This document shows, piece after piece, positions 5,804 to 8,390 of a stretch of 8,390 nt of DNA. Under the pieces are notes generated by a model that worked only from the letters and a program-made list of their open reading frames with translations, made no database searches and had not been told where the DNA came from. The stretch comes from Bacillota bacterium (GTDB lineage Bacteria; Bacillota; Sulfobacillia; JAJZIM01; JAJZBP01). Every line of letters starts with the position of its first letter. The stretch's first letter is position 1. The position numbers and the translations under genes are program-made. The stretch spans positions 1 to 8,390 of the forward strand of contig JAJZBP010000084.1 in assembly GCA_021798855.1 (NCBI GenBank), given 5' to 3'.

Positions 5804-7243
5804 TCACTCCAGCAGGATCGGTTCTCCCTTCATGCTTTGGCTTTGCTTGGACCTCGCCAAAGAAACCAGGACGCCGACCGCACCCAAGATGGCCAACGCC
5901 CAAATCCCATCCCGAAAAGCCAAATCATATTCCCGCGCCCCGGTCAGTCCCGCCAAGCGGTAGAAGCTGATTCCCCAGGCGAAAACCGCCCCCGCCACGG
6001 CCACCCCGAGACTCATCCCCAGGGCCCTGGCCATGTTCAGGATACCTCCGGCCACCGACAGCTTATCCCGCGGTGCCGCTCCCATGATCGCGCTGTTGTT
6101 CGGCGGGGTGAACAAGCCAAGCCCGACGCCGAGCAGCAACAATACCGCCAGAATCTCCAGGTAGCTCGCCCGCGGGGACAAAAGCGAAAGGGCGAGACAG
6201 GCCGCGGAGGCGCAACCCATTCCGACCGAACTCAGACCCCTTGAACCGAGCCGGTCCGAAAGCCGTCCGCTGAAGGGCGCCAAAACGCCGATGGCCAGCG
6301 GAATCGGGGTCAGGATCAGCCCCACCTGGCTGGGTTGAAACATACGCACCCACTCCAGGTAGAAGGGGAGCAGGAACATGGCTCCGTACAAAACGACGTA
6401 TGACAACATGCCGGAAATGTTGCCGGCGGTGAACGTGCGGTTGTGGAACATGGTGAAGTCGATCAAGGGGTCTCGGGAATGTTTCTCCCAAAAATAAAAA
6501 GCCGCGAACAGGACGGCCGACAAGAACAGCATCCCCAAGAACAGTTCAGAGCCCCATCCCCAGTCGTTGCCCTTGGTCAAGGTATACAGGAAAAGACTCG
6601 CCACCGTCGCGAAAAGGAATGCTCCCAGGTAATCGAAGGAGAGTTCCACCTTGTGCCGCTCCAACGGCAGAATCAAGAAGGCCAGCAGTGCGCCCAACAA
6701 GCCAAAGGGAACGCTCAGGTAGAAGACCCAGCGCCAGCCAAAGTATTGGACCACCAGCCCCCCAATGGTCGGCCCAGCGGCTAGGCCGAGGGCCTGGGCC
6801 GCCCCCTGAACGCCCAAACTCCTCCCCCGTTTTTCCGGCGGAGTGGTTTGCGTGATCAGGGCGACGCTGTTGGTCTGCAACATGGCGGCACCCACTCCCT
6901 GCAGCACCCGGAAGACGACCAGCATAGCCAGACTAGGGGCCATACCGCAAAGGGCCGACCCGACGATGAAGACCACAAATCCGAGGTTGTACATCCTTCC
7001 GCGTCCGACGGCGTCGGCCAGACGGCCGAAGGTAACCATCAACCCCGTGACCGTCAGCAGGTAGGCTATGGCCACCCACACCACCGACGACAGGGGCGCG
7101 TTCAGATCCTTATGCAGGGTGGGCATGATCATGTTGATGATGCTGGCGTCCAGGAGGGCCAGGAAAGCCCCGATGCACACCGTACCCACCACGTACCAGT
7201 AATAGTTCTCCTTTCGCGTGAAATAAGGAAGGGGAAAAGTCAT
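5804..7243 (-). CDS. DHA2-family MFS transporter (EmrB/QacA type, 14 TM)
   Basis: The product is 479 aa, with hydrophobic segments along its whole length consistent with 14 helices, the usual size for proton-coupled drug:H+ antiporter family 2. Motif D1 is FLALLDASIINMIMP (28-41, Asp32), motif A GRLADAVGRGRM (73-84), motif B FRVLQGVGAAML (111-122), and the antiporter motif C lies in AAGPTIGG (155-162), followed by WRWVFYLSVPFG. These point to export of an amphipathic compound by proton exchange at the cytoplasmic membrane; the substrate cannot be told. ATG 7243 has AAGGGGGTG about 9 nt upstream. It begins 29 nt after the dmsC-like stop on the same strand, so it is probably in that operon. It ends in the shared terminator. 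It might also handle a respiratory substrate or product, but that is speculation. Confidence 0.92.
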   Translation of the reverse strand: MTFPLPYFTRKENYYWYVVGTVCIGAFLALLDASIINMIMPTLHKDLNAPLSSVVWVAIAYLLTVTGLMVTFGRLADAVGRGRMYNLGFVVFIVGSALCGMAPSLAMLVVFRVLQGVGAAMLQTNSVALITQTTPPEKRGRSLGVQGAAQALGLAAGPTIGGLVVQYFGWRWVFYLSVPFGLLGALLAFLILPLERHKVELSFDYLGAFLFATVASLFLYTLTKGNDWGWGSELFLGMLFLSAVLFAAFYFWEKHSRDPLIDFTMFHNRTFTAGNISGMLSYVVLYGAMFLLPFYLEWVRMFQPSQVGLILTPIPLAIGVLAPFSGRLSDRLGSRGLSSVGMGCASAACLALSLLSPRASYLEILAVLLLLGVGLGLFTPPNNSAIMGAAPRDKLSVAGGILNMARALGMSLGVAVAGAVFAWGISFYRLAGLTGAREYDLAFRDGIWALAILGAVGVLVSLARSKQSQSMKGEPILLE

Positions 7244-7272
7244 TTACCGATACACCCCCTTAGACTTGTTTT

Positions 7273-8202
7273 TCATTCAGCCCAAACACCGGAAAGGTGG
7301 TTGGCCTGAACGAAAAATTGCCAACGTTTGGCGCCGATCCCCAAAAACAGGGCAACCGTGGCCGCCGCCGCCAAGATCTCGGCGATGATGTGGTTCAGCC
7401 CCGGCAGGGAAACGGACAGGAACAGAAACAACAAGAAGGCAAGCCCCAGTCCGGACGGAAGGACCAGCGGTGCCCGACCAACCATCCGGTTGACCGGTCT
7501 GGGTCCCAGTTGGGGATTGATCTTGGCGGACAGGTAGGTGGTTCCCCGGTCCTGGAGCTTGATGGACCGGGAAGGAAGCCAGGGGAAAGGCGCTTCGCTC
7601 TTTCCGAGACCCCCGACGGACCGAAAATTGGGCCGGCGAACCTGAATCAGCAGGAAACCGGCTCCGGTCAACACTCCGGCGGCCAAAAACAAGAACCTGA
7701 CCCCGGCCAGAGAATCCGCAGTCTCCATGGCCGTCCCCATCATCCCGGCCAGGGCCAAGCCCGAAGCCATTCCCAAGCCCAGCAGCACCTGCACCGTCAA
7801 CGGCCCGTGCCAACCTCTAATGGCCCTGATGCTCCCGTAAAGCGCTCCGGTGACGATCACGGCGCCAACCCCTCCCGCGGCCGCCGCCCAGACGGCCAAG
7901 CCGTTGCCACCCACCCACAGGGCCAACGCCAGCAGAACCCCAAAGAGGCCGGTGGCCAGCACTTCCCGGGACAGCCAGGAACTCCGCCACCGCCGCAAAA
8001 CCCGATGGCCTCCCCCCGGACGCTCCAGGTGCAGGGTCGCGGCCACGCCGCCGACCACGGTCAGGCCGAGGGCCACCACCCAACAGGCCGAGATCAAACC
8101 CGGGTCACGGGCGAACCCCGTCAGAAGGGCGGCCGCCAGGCTAAGGCCACCGGCCGCGCCGACCAGAATGGTGAAGACCCAAAGGGACACGGGTGTTTTC
8201 AC
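7273..8202 (-). CDS. dmsC: DmsC-type membrane anchor subunit of a DMSO-reductase-family enzyme
   Basis: The product is 309 aa with about eight hydrophobic segments. The family hallmark sits after the second helix: ATLHLERPGG (55-64), then SSWLSREV (74-81), the pattern of DmsC/PsrC-like quinol-oxidising anchors. Such subunits hold a periplasm-facing or cytoplasm-facing molybdopterin catalytic subunit plus a 4Fe-4S electron-transfer subunit on the membrane and pass electrons from menaquinol. GTG 8202 is chosen because a perfect AAGGAGG lies 8 nt upstream. The same frame stays open into the upstream tandem repeat (ATG 8307), but that extension is low-complexity repeat translation. An unusually long soluble loop (about residues 190-240) separates the last helices. 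Catalytic and Fe-S subunit genes are expected upstream, outside the window. The substrate (DMSO, TMAO, sulfur or metal oxyanion) cannot be determined. Confidence 0.85.
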   Translation of the reverse strand: MKTPVSLWVFTILVGAAGGLSLAAALLTGFARDPGLISACWVVALGLTVVGGVAATLHLERPGGGHRVLRRWRSSWLSREVLATGLFGVLLALALWVGGNGLAVWAAAAGGVGAVIVTGALYGSIRAIRGWHGPLTVQVLLGLGMASGLALAGMMGTAMETADSLAGVRFLFLAAGVLTGAGFLLIQVRRPNFRSVGGLGKSEAPFPWLPSRSIKLQDRGTTYLSAKINPQLGPRPVNRMVGRAPLVLPSGLGLAFLLFLFLSVSLPGLNHIIAEILAAAATVALFLGIGAKRWQFFVQANHLSGVWAE

Positions 8203-8250
8203 GTTGTCAACCTCCTTGGTTGGTGTCGGACGGTTGGGGAAGCCGAGTTT

Positions 8251-8345
8251 GGCCCCTCCCCGGTTCCATGGCCCCTCCCCGGTTCCATGGCCCCTCCCCG
8301 GTTCCATGGCCCCTCCCCGGTTCCATGGCCCTTCCCCGGTTCGCT
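8251..8345 (-). repeat. 19-bp tandem repeat, four exact units plus one degenerate unit
   Basis: The plus-strand unit GGCCCCTCCCCGGTTCCAT occurs at 8251-8269, 8270-8288, 8289-8307 and 8308-8326, with a diverged fifth at 8327-8345. Read on the minus strand, each exact unit begins with ATG, and each such ATG is preceded by a purine run from the adjoining unit; for three of the four this is GGGGAGGGGCC, while the diverged fifth unit supplies GGGGAAGGGCC before the ATG at 8326. Because 19 is not a multiple of three, successive ATGs fall in different frames; one (8307) is in frame with dmsC. Unit number may vary between strains. Confidence 0.95.
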
Positions 8346-8390
8346 CACCCTTGCGCCGCCCTCACCTCCCGGGGCGGGATGTTCCGGCGG
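8345..8390 (-). CDS. Possible 3' end of the gene upstream of dmsC
   Basis: One of the three minus-strand frames entering the window reads RRNIPPREVRAAQG and ends at TGA 8345-8347, abutting the tandem repeat. By the usual dmsA-dmsB-dmsC order it would be the C-terminus of the Fe-S subunit, but nothing in these 14 residues identifies it. The dmsC frame is also open to the edge, so this is a choice between frames. Confidence 0.35.
   Translation of the reverse strand, partial: RRNIPPREVRAAQG

Noticed and set aside
8203..8307. N-terminal extension of DmsC to ATG 8307
   Set aside because: The residues come from translating the tandem repeat, while GTG 8202 has a perfect AAGGAGG at ideal spacing and starts right at the first membrane helix.
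8251..8345. CRISPR array
   Set aside because: The 19-bp units abut without spacers, so it is a plain tandem repeat.

Overview
The window is GC-rich DNA, roughly 60% G+C by eye. Genes are preceded by strong purine-rich ribosome binding sites such as AAGGAGG and AGGGAGG. One gene encodes a protein resembling the SPOCS/spore-coat-associated proteins of endospore formers, and an anaerobic-respiration membrane subunit lies near the right edge. Together these suggest a GC-rich, possibly thermophilic or anaerobic, spore-forming Firmicute. No 16S or other taxonomic marker is present, so this is inference.

Right part (about 5735-8390, minus strand). A DmsC-type membrane anchor of a DMSO-reductase-family molybdoenzyme (7273-8202) is followed after 29 nt by a 14-TM DHA2-family MFS transporter (5804-7243). 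The two are probably co-transcribed downstream of dmsA/dmsB-like genes outside the window; a possible 3' end of the preceding gene is at 8345-8390. Upstream of dmsC is a 19-bp tandem repeat. Each unit has a purine-rich Shine-Dalgarno-like stretch, and at each of the four unit-to-unit boundaries this sits just before an ATG.

Middle (about 4940-5777, plus strand). A single 220-aa Cys-containing SPOCS-like protein ends in a Pro/Trp tail. An exact forespore-type -10 hexamer/heptamer (CATACTA) and a possible sigma-A promoter lie upstream. A strong bidirectional hairpin terminator separates it from the convergent MFS gene.

Left part (1-4935, minus strand). First come remains of a small reading frame, then a PAS-GGDEF-EAL protein whose 5' end carries an 11-G homopolymer. 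The tract places the best start out of frame with the domains, which suggests either phase variation or an indel error. Next is a small, apparently decayed reading frame, then a tandem HD / HD-GYP phosphodiesterase. These two large genes form a cyclic-di-GMP turnover pair. Further left are a 47-aa ORF, a 237-aa protein (beta-type N-domain, poly-Pro hinge, winged-helix-like and Cys-rich C-terminus), a degenerate second copy of its N-domain, and the start of a further gene that runs off the left edge.

Several minus-strand reading frames are interrupted by single-base shifts or stops (near 105-420, 2679-2827, 4625-4635 and 4805-4935). This is either local gene decay with homopolymer switching or indel error in the assembly. 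Read-level checking decides which.
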